Source: Grammothele lineata | Taxonomy: Eukaryota > Basidiomycota > Agaricomycetes > Polyporales > Polyporaceae | Direction of reading: 5' to 3' | Length of the DNA: 64,000 nucleotides | Assembly: GCA_002150815.3 (NCBI GenBank) | Contig: NDFF03000381.1 | Span: 372,001-436,000, forward strand | Shown: positions 1-11,606 of the stretch, one piece after another | Layout of the letters: each line of letters opens with the position of its first letter | Position numbering within the stretch: the first letter of the stretch is position 1 | Position numbers and translations under genes: made by a program | Notes under the pieces: generated by a model | Databases searched by the model: none | What the model saw: the letters and a program-made list of their open reading frames with translations, nothing else | Told to the model about the DNA's origin: nothing

Positions 1-209
1 TGGAGCATGCCGTATGGGCAGTGTCAACGTCGGAGCATGAAAGTAGCACAGATGTTGAGGTCTTCCGACGCTGGGTCCTTGAGGGAGGCCTAGACGCTAC
101 GTTGGAGGACGTCCGGAGGACGAAGAAGTTGCAAGTTGACCGTGCACGAATGGACAGCCACATTGTGTACGGCTCTACAGCAAAGGCATCCGGCTCTGCC
201 AAGCTCTGA
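1..209 (+). CDS. 3' end of an unrecognised protein, truncated by the window edge
   Basis: The frame is open from the first complete codon (position 3) to a TGA at 207-209 and gives about 68 residues, with no start needed inside the window. The peptide is charged and helix-like (for example FRRWVLEGGLDATLEDVRR), ends in a Ser/Ala/Lys tail and looks like a genuine C-terminus. I do not recognise the family. It would be convergent with the NAS2 gene, whose stop lies 170 bp away. It could also be a chance ORF, since only about 200 nt are visible. Confidence 0.4.
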   Translation, partial: EHAVWAVSTSEHESSTDVEVFRRWVLEGGLDATLEDVRRTKKLQVDRARMDSHIVYGSTAKASGSAKL

Positions 210-378
210 TCGCACACATCTTTGGGGTCACCCGGACAAAGGAAGGTCAGCAGATGACCCGTTAGGGGATCACTCACTGCTAATTGACAATAGCACCCTA
301 TGTAGTTATCACAGCTTGTGACGATTGATGATGTAGTAGTACAGGATAGGATACAAGTGCACCGCACGCCGGATATGG

Positions 379-1167
379 TCATGCGTTGTAGGGGACAATA
401 TGACATCTAGAATGGGCCGTATCAGCGCGTCCACCAGGCAGTAGCATCATGGAGACGCACCCAAGTAATCCTCGACCACCCCAACCTCTTCTTGGGACGA
501 ATGCAAGCCTCACCCTCTGTTCTGATCGTAGAACCTCGACGGTTACGGTTTGCTTTGCACATCCATATGGTCAGCCGTTTACTCGCATAATATATAAATC
601 ACAGCCTACATTCTCCTGAGCAACCACAAGTTCGGCTAGTGGTTGCAGCGACGATGACGTGAATGAAGACTTTGTGAGAGGTCCGAATGATAGGACGAGG
701 TCCTCCCGCAGGAGCCCCTGAGGACATGGTGAGGGCGAGTTTCAAGGCGAGATACATTGTAAACTTACTGCTGTGGCCGCAGGACTCCCAGGCGCAACTC
801 CGTCAACCTTTGCGAATGGCGTAGGCGAGGTGTTAGATTCTTCCGCAATCGATGAAGGTCCATCCTTGGGAAGCACGCTGGGGTCATAAACATCTTGCAG
901 AGCGACCATAATGTTATCCATGAGGCTCTTATGGTCGTTTCGCAGCTCAATAATGCGGACGCGAGCGTGGCGCACGGCCCATACATCGATGTCTGCGCGG
1001 GGGAAGCCGTCTGCATCGACGAGAGGAGTGTCTATGGTCACCGAGTTGCTTTGCAGGATTGAGTACTGTGCCTCCATCTCGGCTTCGAGTGCATCCTTGC
1101 GCGCCATAAGTGCGCGCACATGGTCGGAAGCTCCGGAGTTCGTGCGTGGTGGCAGAGTGAATCCCAT
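379..1167 (-). CDS. NAS2: 26S proteasome assembly chaperone Nas2/PSMD9 (p27)
   Basis: This is a chaperone that binds the Rpt5 ATPase tail during assembly of the 19S base. Four exons (1167-769, 717-610, 552-461, 406-379) join in frame to 208 aa, close to yeast and human lengths (about 220). The N-terminal helical domain has the family hallmark DADGFPRADIDVWAVRHAR. The PDZ-like domain follows (PFAKVDGVAPGSPAA, then a spliced AGLLREDLVLSFG). The C-terminus rebuilds the typical GWGGRGLLGCHIVP ending, but only if the 54-nt intron at 407-460 is removed. Read without splicing, exon 1 would stop early and lose most of the PDZ domain. The gene is divergent from ALG6 and shares a short upstream region with it. 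The identification rests on motifs across all four exons. Confidence 0.93.
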
Positions 1168-1465
1168 TGCAGGTCAGGATGGCAGTAAGGAGGCAAGTAG
1201 GAGTACGCACAGCGCCGGTGTCGGTCCCCAGGGCTCCGCGCAAGCTTATTGTGGCGTTATATATATAGTTCGGTTTACACGCTTGATAATCCAGCGGCTT
1301 CAACGGAGTTAACGTGGACTAATCACCGTCAATACGCGTCCGTAGTGCGACTAACGCGCCACTGGACACGCCAGCTGCCAGTGTCATCAGCTACGCTCGA
1401 GTCTCACTTTCCGGAGCCACGGAGCCATCCTATTCTTACTTTTCTCCCGCACCTGTTACGCCGAC
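1168..1465. promoter_or_regulatory. Divergent promoter region between NAS2 and ALG6, with a TATA-like tract
   Basis: This 298-bp gap separates two genes transcribed away from each other. A symmetric TATATATATA tract lies at 1258-1267, about 90 bp upstream of the NAS2 start and about 200 bp upstream of the proposed ALG6 start. It could serve either direction. No other element is clear. Confidence 0.4.
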
Positions 1466-4110
1466 ATGGACGAATTTACAGAGGGCAGCTACGCCCAGCC
1501 GCTGCCGCGCATTCGCCGCGCCTCCTACTTGTCCCAATCCTCTGCCCAGACGGCTCCCGTCACCTGGCCACAGCGGGCAACCACTCCTGTTCTCAGACAC
1601 CGACTGTCTACTACAAGTGTCAGGAGCGATGCGTACGTCTCGTCCTCTGAGTCGACCATTTCCAACGGATATCATCTCAGACGCACCTTTGCCATTCAGC
1701 TCTGACCTGTCGGAGATAGTTGCGCCAGTTCCCCGAAGACATCACATACTCCAGACCGAGAGCCGACATTGGCTGGGTACGCCTCCACTTTCCCCATGCT
1801 CCCCTCCCACTTCCCCTCTATCTGCCACTGCAACCTCTCCGGTACGCAGTAAGAAACGACTTAGCCAGGCTGCTAGCCTCACATCTGTCGCCGGTCGTGT
1901 CGTGTCCGGTTCTCATCTACCGCCAACACTCCGCCTCTATAAGGTCCCGAAGCCGGAAGATGACAGAGGCATAGCAATGTCTTGGGTCCGATGGATGCAC
2001 CGTGAAAGCATGAAAGCCTGGGTGGTTCCCTCCCTCCTGATGGCATCTATATGGGTGAAGTGGGCTGTAGGATTAGGATCATATTCTGGTCTGCAGTTCA
2101 TATACACTCTTCAATCGAACTGTTGTTCATCGCTTCGAACCGCACAGGGCAGGGAACACCACCTATGTATGGTGACTATGAGGCGCAACGCCATTGGATG
2201 GAGCTCACCATACATTTACCGACACAACAATGGTACAAGTATGACTTGCAGTACTGGGGGCTGGATTACCCGCCCTTGACTGCATATGTGTCTTGGCTAT
2301 GTGGGGTTGTGTACGTCCCCAGTTGCTCTATGTAATCCCCTTGCTTATTCGCTTACAGAGGATCATGGATCAATCCGTCGTGGGTCGCGCTCGACGAATC
2401 TCGGGGTATCGAGACACCAGGGAGCAAGGTGTTTATGCGATCAACAGTACTTGCCTTCGACACCGCGGTCTACGTCCCCGCTTTAATCATGTTCACCAGG
2501 ATATGGCAAGGCACGCGCTCTTCTCGGACACAAGTATGGGTATCTGTCAATGTATGCCAGCCATATTTCTAACGCGCGTTTGACACAGAATCTAGCACTG
2601 CTCGTGCTATTGCTTCAGCCTGCATTGGTGATCATTGACTTCGGTCACTTCCAATACAACTCTGTCATGTTAGGTAGAGAAGTCCGCATGAGATTTTATG
2701 CGCATGTGGTGCTAACGTACTTGCAAAGGCTTCGCCTTGTTAGCGATGAACTTCTTCGCAACAGGACAGGACTTATTGGGTGCTGTGTGTTTTGTCCTCA
2801 GTCTCGGATTCAAGCAAATGGCGCTCTATTATGCTCCGGCTATCGGCACATATCTTCTAGCAAAATGCATCTTATTAGGCACCTCGGACGGGTAAGTGGT
2901 TCACGTAGGATCGGATTCAGGGTGCTCACAGACAGCATCAGAACCAAACTATTCCTTCGTTTAGGTGTCGTGACCATCGCAGCATTCATTATCCTCTTTC
3001 TTCCCTTCCTGCCTCCGATCGCTCCCGCTTCCACCATCCTCGACCCCATCACTCGCATCTTTCCCTTCAATCGCGGGCTGTTTGAAGACAAAGTTGCAAA
3101 CTTCTGGTGTGCGACGAATGTCATTCTCAAGTGGAAAGTGTGGGCTGCTCAGGGAATCCTTGTCAAACTGTCCGCTGCGCTCACTGCACTCGGCTTCTTG
3201 CCTGCCGTAGCCACCCTTCTTTTCAGCGGGTACAAGCTCCAGGTCAAGGACGCTACTTCAAACGACGTGACTACGAATGAGACCAGGACGGCCAAACAAA
3301 CCCCACTGCTCCCCCTCCTTCCCTATGCCCTTCTCACGTCTTCCTTGTCGTTCTTCCTCTTCTCGTTCCAGGTGCACGAAAAGACCATCCTCGTCCCCTT
3401 GATGCCCATGACACTCCTTATGTCTGGCTCGTCTCCGGGCGAGCACACGCTCGAGCTGGGGATGCTCATGAACAACGTCGCCATGTTCAGGTCAGTTTGT
3501 ATTTGTTTGCAGTGCATGTTTACAGTAATTCATAAGCCATACTAGCATGTGGCCCCTTCTGAAGCGTGATGGGCAGGGCATTGAATATCTGGCCTTGCTG
3601 GTTCTCTGGAACCTCCTCATCGGCTATAACCCTTTCAACTTCTCACACTATTCGTACCTTAGGTCCTTATCGACAGTATGTGTATCCGCAATTCCACCGC
3701 GCTTAGATCTCACATCCTTCACCTGTCAGGCCGTTTACGCCGCCTGCGCGATCCTGCACGTTGCCGAGCTCCTCTTCACCCCTCCAGCACGTCTCCCGGA
3801 CATCTTCCCGGTACTCAACGTGCTAATCAGTACACCCGTCTTTGCGCTCGTTTGGCTTTGGAGCATCAAACGCGGCGTCGAGGTCAGCTGGTCACTTAGC
3901 GGTCTCGGGTCGCACTCGTCCAAGGTGGCGTCAGGCTCGAGTTCCAGCCAAAAGCCTACGCCCTCGGCCGATGAGAATGTGGGACAGCCTTCGGGTGACG
4001 TCACGATGCTAAGAAGTAGCGGGATGCGGACGATGAGTTTGGGTTTTGCGCAGGGGAGGAAGAGGAATGTCGTGGCCCCGGCGAGAAGTGGGAGCGCGGA
4101 CCGTGGTTGA
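1466..4110 (+). CDS. ALG6: Dolichyl-P-Glc:Man9GlcNAc2-PP-dolichol alpha-1,3-glucosyltransferase (ALG6)
   Basis: This ER multi-membrane enzyme adds the first glucose to the lipid-linked N-glycan precursor. Exons join in phase: 1466-1632, 1700-2088, 2148-2310, 2359-2533, 2589-2673, 2729-2891, 2942-3490, 3546-4110 (751 aa). The luminal loop motifs are diagnostic: [11 protein letters not shown] and [16 protein letters not shown], then [15 protein letters not shown]. Hydrophobic segments follow ([35 protein letters not shown]), then [11 protein letters not shown]. The stretch 3676-3729 begins GTATGT, ends CAG and is 54 nt, so it may be a further in-frame intron. The N-terminus before the first helix is a Ser/Pro-rich extension of roughly 165 aa. 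The first intron boundary (1633-1699) is the least certain, and an alternative (1617-1680) is also in phase. Confidence 0.9.
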
Positions 4111-4553
4111 CGCGCTGTAAGCGGGCATCTGTCGTTATTAAAACGGACATGCTGGATTACTTTAGGACACATGTATGCTCTCATTATATGTTGCTGCAAT
4201 GTCGAATACTGCTTTAACACTAGTAGCGCAAGAGAAACCCTGCTGAATATCCACCGTGCAGACGAAGTTGCTGTGTCGGGCGCTCTCAGCAGGCTCAACG
4301 CCTATCCACCACCAGGGCACTCCTGAGTCTTGTCAAAGCATGGCTACTACCAGAGACAACCCCACACTCGAGTGCGCCGGCTCTATCGCATACGAAACGA
4401 TACGAACTAGACCTTTGGTTGCACACGTACCACGGGCCAAGCTTCGACAGTTTTGTATGGATATTGCTATTGTAGCCCTTGGCATACGGTTTGTGGTTCC
4501 TTTGAGACTAGTTGAGAACTTTGTGCTCATGCAAATAGTTCATACTAGCTAGA
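4111..4553. other. Intergenic region, no gene seen
   Basis: This is the ALG6 3' flank and the upstream region of the next gene. Short open frames here lack coding character, and no RNA gene or repeat was noticed. Confidence 0.5.
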
Positions 4554-5380
4554 ATGGCGTATCTATTCGATGTATTCTCTCTACGAGACCGACGAGTGAC
4601 ATTACACGAGTTCTTCGCGGATTTTCTGCCTACTTTGCGACGAGTACGTTCTCGGTCGAGGATGATGCCGTGAATAGTTGGGCTGATAGACTGGCCCTAG
4701 ACATCGTCCATCTACGGATCAACTGCCTTGCTGCACGATTCGCATTCTGACCAACTGTTCTTCGTGAACCTCCCTCTATTGCACAATCGCTATGGGGCGT
4801 TTGCCATAGAAGAATACAATCCGGATGAAGTGTCCTGGACAACGACGTTCATTGAAATCGTAGGTTCCTCTGCACAGGTGAGGTCGTATGCACGTCCGTT
4901 GAGAAATATGTGGTGAATAGTATCCATCTCCAGGTCTGCCCGCCGCCTCCAGCACTCAGTCGCCTCTTCCGCATGGCACTACTTCCCGACGTGATTCCAG
5001 GAAACGAACCCCCTTTGTTGCTGACGTTGTCAGCGGACCCGCCACCGCAATTAGGTGATTCTGTCGCTCTTGCGGCTTGTCTACTGGAGTTTCTGGTTGC
5101 ATATGTCCCCAAAGAGGGTGATGGGGCTTTCCTATCTGGCGTTCCTCTCGATGTGTACGAATGTGTCCTCGTGTATCCTGCGGCGAAGGGTACGACTGAG
5201 CACACCATTCTCAAATTCTCGTGCCCTTTGGGTTTAGGAGAGACGATCCCTGCTCTCGCAAAGGAGGTACTCGTGGAAAGATTGAGGACACAAATCGGGG
5301 AAAGGTTGAGGACCTCTCGGACGTCAGGACAATACGCGATACGACATACTGTAGAGACATTGGACAGGGTTGCAATGTAA
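4554..5380 (+). CDS. Unknown protein, 237 aa, three exons
   Basis: Exons 4554-4643, 4701-4877 and 4934-5380 join without phase conflict, with clean donors (GTACGT, GTGAGG) and a plausible branch point (ctgat) in the first intron. The protein starts MAYLFDVFSLRDRRVTLHEF. It has a middle part, DQLFFVNLPLLHNRYGAFAI, and a more conserved-looking second half (PLLLTLSADPPPQLGDSV, then VPLDVYECVLVYPAAKG). It ends in a charged helix rich in Arg and Glu. I see no signal peptide, membrane helix or known catalytic motif, and I do not recognise the family. It lies in the same direction as ALG6 and RPL17. Two of the exon junctions fall in unbroken peptide logic, so the gene is likely real although its role is unknown. 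Confidence 0.6.
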
Positions 5381-5685
5381 CTACCCGAGCCATATATTTT
5401 GAGCGAAGCTGAATACTGTGATGAGACTATGTAGATGCTCAATACAATTATCATGCTACCGTTACTTATGTCCAGCGAGTCCAGATCTACCGGACGGCAC
5501 GCTGCTTCAAAGCTTCAACTTCGGGCGCTTGAAACCTTGCAGCAGCGGGCGTCAAGGCGATGTCGCAGCGGAGTTTGCCGTGTAACTGCACAGTTGTGAC
5601 AAATAGAGTTCAGCCACCTGAGCTCGCGCCCCTACCGCAAAGTACTGGCCGCCGGGAACGGGTACGACAACCTCAAGACTCCAAG
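5381..5685. other. Upstream region of RPL17
   Basis: No gene is seen in these 305 bp between the unknown protein and the ribosomal protein gene. They probably hold the RPL17 promoter and leader. Confidence 0.4.
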
Positions 5686-6587
5686 ATGGGTGCGTAAGAC
5701 TACAATTATGCCCGTGTTCGTCGTGTACTTCGTGCTCATCCATGCGTTTCTAATGCAGTCCGCTACGCCGCCGCTGCCCTTGCCCCCAACCCCGAGAAAA
5801 GTGCGTTCGAGTGCGCCCGCGTTGCGGACGAAGAAGAGAGCTGACGGTGAACGTGGTATGTTTTTCATTAGCCTCCCGCGCTCGCGGCGAGTACCTCCGC
5901 ACCCACTTCAAGAACATGCGCGAGGTTGCGGCTGCGTTGACTGGTCAGTGGTCTGGGATTTGATGGCGCGCGTGGATTTTGGTGGACTTAAGGGCACGGC
6001 TGGTAACGCAGGCCTCAAGCTCACGAAGGCGTACGCCTACCTCAGCGACGTCCAGGACCACAAGCAGGTCATTCCTTTCCGCCGTTTTGCTGGTGGCATT
6101 GGCCGTGCCAGCCAGGCGAAGCAGTTCAAGACGACCAAGGGTGCGTCTTCCTTGATTCGTGGTAGGCGGGATGGAGAAGGTTGAGCACGAGTCGGTAGGT
6201 CGCTGGCCCGAGAAGTCTGTCAAGTTTGTTCTTCGTCTCCTGAAGAATGCCGAGTCGAACGCGGATGCGAAAAACCTTGAACTCGAAGACCTCTTCATCA
6301 AGAACATCGTCGTCCAGCAGGCTCCCGTAAGTACCCCTTTCCGGTAGGAGAAAGCTTGCACTAATGGTCTATTGCAGAAAACTCGCCGTCGTACGTACCG
6401 TGCGCACGGTCGCATCAACCCCTACCAGGGCCACCCCTGCCATGTGGAGGTCATCCTCTCTGCGTCTGACTCCGAGGTTGAGCGGGCCAAGGACAAGGAT
6501 GTTGTTGCCGCTTCATCATACTCCGGTCTGAACAGGCGGCAGGTCGCTCGTAGACGCATTGAGGCTGCGCGCGCGCCGACTGCGTGA
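5686..6587 (+). CDS. RPL17: 60S ribosomal protein L17 (uL22)
   Basis: This large-subunit protein lines the peptide exit tunnel. Six exons (5686-5689, 5759-5800, 5872-5943, 6012-6140, 6199-6326, 6378-6587) give 194 aa. Family blocks are intact: [84 protein letters not shown] and the basic C-terminus [16 protein letters not shown]. Only ATGG of the first exon is coding, so the start codon is separated from the body by a 69-nt intron. This arrangement is common in fungal ribosomal protein genes. The first intron also decides the start, because no other in-frame ATG precedes VRYAA. The gene is convergent with EAF7, with 285 bp between the stops. Confidence 0.95.
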
Positions 6588-6872
6588 GCATCTCCTACAG
6601 TGTGGGCGTTGTAGGAGTGTTGGTGGGGTCATGCCATCTACTTGCGATGCTTTGCAGGCATCGGTGTCTTCATATGTATGCGTATGCCATGTCGCCAAAA
6701 CGAGAACAGATGAAGCGATATCACACATGGATTATGCATCTCACATTACGACTAACTGGTATCGACCGCGCGGGCGTAGGAAATGCCAATAACGGTGGGT
6801 ATGTACAAGACATCGTTTACTAATACAAAGCACGACGATAGCAATACATCCAAGAGACCAGGGTAGACGGGG

Positions 6873-7872
6873 CTACTTCTTTTTCTTCTTGCCACGAGAT
6901 CCCGCAGTGGAAGCACCTCGTCCCCGAGCTCCTCTCGCACCGCGCCTTGAACCCTTGCCACTTCCTCGAGGTTGCTTTGCCGCTATTGCTGCAGCTGGAG
7001 GCTAGTGAGTACGCTTTGTACATAATTATTCTGGAGGGGAGAACACGCACCTGGTGACTGCCTCGGTTCCTCCTCTTCCTCGGCGTACTCTGTCCCTCCA
7101 TCAGTGCCAGTAGCAATACTCCCTCTGGGCGTAGGTGCGATGCTCTCGTCACCACTCTCTTGAGTCAACGCGCTGCTATCGCTCTCGCCACCAACCAACC
7201 CTGCCGTGACCTTGAGCTTCCCCTTTCCCTTACGCCCACCGCGACCAGGCTTCGGATTCGTTGCAGGTGACGGCGCCGGGGACGTGGAGGGCAGGGATAC
7301 CGACGCTCGCATGCGCCGCGCTGCTATAAGAGTATCCACAGTCTCGTCCTGGGGGAGAGTGTACTCGGTGCGGAAGAAGGGGTGCATTGAGAGGTTCTCC
7401 GACGGGGACGGGGAGCGCAGTGGCAGTGGTGGGGTGCCCGTGTTGCCCTGGCCCGGTGGGTCGTATCCGTCTGCTTCCTGCGGTCATGGCGAGCCCAGCA
7501 AGCCAAATGCAACACGTCATTGAGGAATACAGCACAACAGCAAGGGAAGAGAAGAGTGCATATGAACAAACGTGCACGCAGCGTATTGAGACAATGAAAG
7601 GGTGCATGCAGCTCACTACTAACAATGTTCTCCAGGATATCGAGGTCGTAGCAGGTGCGAAGCTTTGCCCAGAGCTCATCAACGCCGACGCGCTCGCCCG
7701 TATCGCGTAGAATAGCGTTGCTCATAGTGAGGACGTGGAAATGCTTGTGAATGCCGACTGGCCGCGCGCGGGTGAGCGCGCGGAAGAACGCGATCTCGCC
7801 CTCGACCGAGTCCAGCCAGCGAGGCTCTTTTGAGCCCGGGCCATCTACATCCATGTCGCTATGACTGGACAT
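6873..7872 (-). CDS. EAF7: Chromatin modification-related protein EAF7 (MRGBP family, NuA4 subunit)
   Basis: This is a subunit of the NuA4 histone acetyltransferase module that pairs with Eaf3/MRG proteins in the nucleus. Exons 7872-7624, 7477-7051 and 6994-6873 give 265 aa. The conserved N-terminal domain is clear: WLDSVEGEIAFFRALTRARP, GIHKHFHVLTMSNAIL and VDELWAKLRTCYDLDILENI, continuing over the splice into EADGYDPPG and HPFFRTEYTLP. The rest is low complexity: a Gly/Lys-rich stretch, an acidic run (EYAEEEEEP) and a basic Arg/Gly tail ending in five lysines. The second intron has two possible acceptors. The one ending at 6995 keeps the basic tail in frame, whereas the one at 7002 does not. 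Confidence 0.9.
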
Positions 7873-9078
7873 AGTGCAGGGGCGATTCGCTGGTAAGAGA
7901 AGAGGGAGGTAGGGGAGTAGGTCAGCGGTAGGAAGGGATTGGAAGTCTACGCGTTGCGCGCCGACGCGTTCACCGCTAGTCGCCGCCGCGTTGCATGTTA
8001 GCGCCCGGAATGCGGCGCTTGCCGGACAACGCGCGTCGTGAACTTTTCGAACACAGAGCGCACGTCAATCCTTCCCGTCAGCAGTGCGTGGAATTGGTCT
8101 GCCTAGGGGAGACTATCGAACACCTGCATGGGCCGAATTACGCTACGACATCTATCGCTACACACATCACAGCAGTAACATGGCCGTTTGTAAGGTGCAC
8201 AATCACGGCTACTGTCAAACTCATCTGAGCATGTTCAAGGTGACTAAAGCAACGTCAGTACATCGGTTCGAGGCTTGGAGCTTGAAGGGTTATAGAACTA
8301 TCTAATACATCTACCCCTGATCATTGACTCGTACGTTATGAAGCCTACTAGGGTTGGAACTTGTTACCTGCAAACCTCTCAGGTTTGTTTGGATCCATAA
8401 CGACCCGATCAATTGATTGAATGCGCGTAAAGGCTAGTTTGACTAGGTTTGACTCCGCTTGACGCCTCGTAGTCGAAGCGAAGACGTAATAGCAGCCAAA
8501 CAACGCTGCGTCAACGAACTGTACATAGCCATCAGAAGCGCCCATCACCATGGAGCAGTAAGGTACTGAAAGGATTTTCGTTGAGGGTATGCCTGAGTCA
8601 TAAAAGACGACCTTTCAATATTGTGTGCTATTAGTCACGCTCTGCCCCGTGAAATCGAAAATCCAGGACACGGTGTAATTGCGACATTGACCTCGGTCGA
8701 GGTATTACGGTAAGTGCTAGGCTTTTGTACTATAACTTTACGGACAACAGGCATTCCACGCATGCTGAAGAGTTTAGAGGCTGTGACATTCTATCCGTGA
8801 CACGGATGGAACGACCGATCAGGTATTTTGGACGGTGGCCAGAGTGTTGGAACCGAATACCGCGTTTGTTTGAGACCAGACCGCCGATATTCCTCTCGGA
8901 CTGCCAAGCAATATTATTCGGAAGAACCCCCTATGCAAGTAGAATACTTTCGTGTGCACTTCGGGCGATCCGCGGCCCTCAGGACCACAGCCCCCGATCT
9001 CAAGTGTTTCACCTGTGTGCTCGTCTTCCGCCATTACGCCACCACCAAGTCGCCCCCGTCTCCACCGCCGGTCGGTCC
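7873..9078. other. Intergenic region, 1.2 kb, no gene supported
   Basis: This region holds the upstream side of EAF7 and the 3' side of ILV3. The open frames present (for example 67 aa at 8348-8551 on the minus strand) match nothing I recognise and have no splice partners. No repeats or RNA genes were noticed. Confidence 0.5.
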
Positions 9079-11606
9079 TCACGCATCCGTGATGCAACCC
9101 CGGCTCGCGTCCTGGACAGTCTTAACGTACTTGTACAGCGTACCCTGCGAGACCTTGAGCGGCGGCGCCTTCCACGCAGCGCGCCGGCGCTCGAGTTCCT
9201 CAGGGGATACCTCCACCTCGATCGTGTTCTTGACGGCGTCAACGGAGATAACGTCTCCGTCCTCCACGAGAGCGATCGGGCCGCCGACTTGAGCCTCAGG
9301 CACAACATGCCCAATGCAGAACCCGTGCGATCTGTCGGTAGCCACCCGCGGCCCCGAACGCGGATCGGATATAGGGGCGGAAGGGTAGGGACAAGCGCGA
9401 CCGTGGCCGGAATACCGAGGAATGCAGGCGGGCCGGGACGCGGGATTGATCGGACGAAAAGAGAGACAGCACAGTCAGTCACCGGGGGTAAGAAAACGTA
9501 GACAAGGCGGAAGAACGCACCCGCCGCTGAAGCGACCGTCGGTCAGACACGCGACATCGTATCCAAGACCCGCGCCCATGATCAGGCTGGTAGGCTTGAG
9601 CATCTCCGGCATGCCTAGAGGGAAAATTGAATGCACAGCCCAGGGTCAGCGGGGCGCCGCCAAACATGAAACGGGGTGGAGATAGGAGCCTACCGGGACC
9701 GCCCTTGGGGCCGAGGTAGCGGAGAATAGCCACAGCCTTCTCGCCCTTCTTGAACGTGCCGTCTTCGACGGCCTTCACGAATTCATTTTCGGAATCGAAA
9801 ACGCGTGCCTTGCCTGTGAAGCCGAGGCCCTCCTTTCCCGTGATCTTCGCAACGGCGCCGCCAGGAGCGAGGTTACCCTTCAGAATACTTTTGCACGTAT
9901 GTCAGCCTAATGTACGCATGAATTGGAGAGTGTTTCTGACCGCAAATGGCCAGTCTCCTTGATCGGTTTGTCAAGCGGACGGATGACGTCCTGGGTGGTG
10001 AAGTCCAGCTCGCCGTGCTCATGTGTCCAGCGATCGAGGTTCTCGCCCAGGGTACGGCCAGTGACCGTCATGTTGTTACCGTCGATCAAGTTGTTCTTCA
10101 ATAGATATGCCAGAACCTCTGCGGCGTTGATAACCCATGTGAGCTTTCGTCTTGTGACGACTAATTGTCACGTACTGGGAATGCCCCCGAGCTTGTAGAC
10201 GTGCTCCATGACGTACTTGCCACTCGGCTTCAGATCTGCAATGAAAGGGATGCGATCCGAAACGGCTTGATAGTCGTCCAGCGTAAGGGTGATCCCGACA
10301 GAATGAGCAATTGCTGTTAGATGAAGCACGGCGTTTGTGGAACCACCCAGGATCATGGTTAAGACCTATGTCATGCTGCGTGAGCACCATTCGTCCACGT
10401 GGCGCCAGTAAAACAACTCACCATGGCGTTCTCGAATGCGGAGCGGGTCATGATGTCTCTCGGGAGGATGTTCTTCTCCAGTAGGTTGCGCATCGCTGTA
10501 CCGACCGACTGGCACTCCGTGATCTTCTCAGGGTATTCCGCGGGATAGGACGACGAACCCGGAAGCGTCATGCCCAACGCTTCCGCGGCGCTAGCCATGG
10601 TGTTGGCCGTGTACATCTACCAGGTGGCGCTCAGTTTAAGTTTCCTCAGAGTATCAACTAGTGCTCACTCCACCGCAGGCGCCAGGGCCGGGGCACGCAT
10701 TTCGGACGGTGTTATACCGCTCCTTCTCTGCGGCTTCGGTCTTTCCATCCTGAAGGTACTTGCCATACGACTGGAATGCAGACACAATGTCGAGCTGGGG
10801 GGCACCTTCACACGAGCCGGGACGGATTGTACCACCGTACACCATCAGACCTGGTCGGTTCAACCTTCCCACTGGACACTCGTTGAGACACGCAATCAAA
10901 CGCAAAAAGAGGTAACTCACGAGCCATGAGTACACCGGGCATATTTTTGTCGCATCCGGGAACGACAACCGTGCCGTCAAGCCAGTGGCCACCGGCAGCA
11001 GTCTCGACCTGGTCCGCAATCAGGTCGCGCGACTGAAGGGAGTAGCGCATGCCATCCGTGCCCATGCTGATTCCATCGCTGCATATGACGCGCTCACGCC
11101 TGAGAGACTGGCGCGTAATGCACAGTGCAAAGAAGTACGTACCTGACACCGACGACACCGAACTGGTAGCCAATCAGTCCTGCATCCTGCAACGACTTCT
11201 TTACATGCTGGCCGAGTCCGAGGAGGTGCTTGTTACATCTGGACGATGGTGATTCATGGGTCGTTCACTTGTACGAAACAGGAACGGGGACTGGTATACG
11301 CACGGGTTGCCCTCGTACCTTCGACCCCATTGTCAGCAATGTGCACGCGTCAGACAAGACGTGCCAGGATGCGCACCAGATACTAGCCACGCCAACCATC
11401 GACTTTTCGAAGTCGTCATCCGTCCGGATGCCATCCGTGTCATAAAGCATAGCTTGGCTCGCGCCCTGGGTTTTTGGCTTTGTGATCGTCCGGCTGTACC
11501 GGTTCATGATGGGTTTCTCCGTGCATGATGTGGCAGTGGTGGCGAACGCCCTGCGCGGGACGCGCTTCAGGAGTGCGCGTGCGGGGAGGAGGGACGAGGA
11601 GGGCAT
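9079..11606 (-). CDS. ILV3: Mitochondrial dihydroxy-acid dehydratase (Ilv3)
   Basis: This enzyme catalyses the Fe-S dependent dehydration giving the 2-keto acids for valine, isoleucine and pantothenate. Eleven exons join in phase to 601 aa: 11606-11377, 11319-11305, 11238-11143, 11078-10921, 10871-10669, 10616-10422, 10365-10176, 10118-9941, 9887-9694, 9614-9521, 9331-9079. The N-terminus ([20 protein letters not shown]) is a mitochondrial presequence. Three cluster cysteines are present: Cys83 (GNPCN), Cys156 (PGCDKNMPG) and Cys232 (GACGGMYTANTM). Signature 2 is intact ([18 protein letters not shown], then RFSGGSHGF). Exon 2 is only 15 nt and encodes WYEGNP across its splices; skipping it keeps the frame but deletes the residues before Cys83. 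An upstream in-frame GTG exists, but the ATG at 11606 fits a presequence. Confidence 0.96.
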
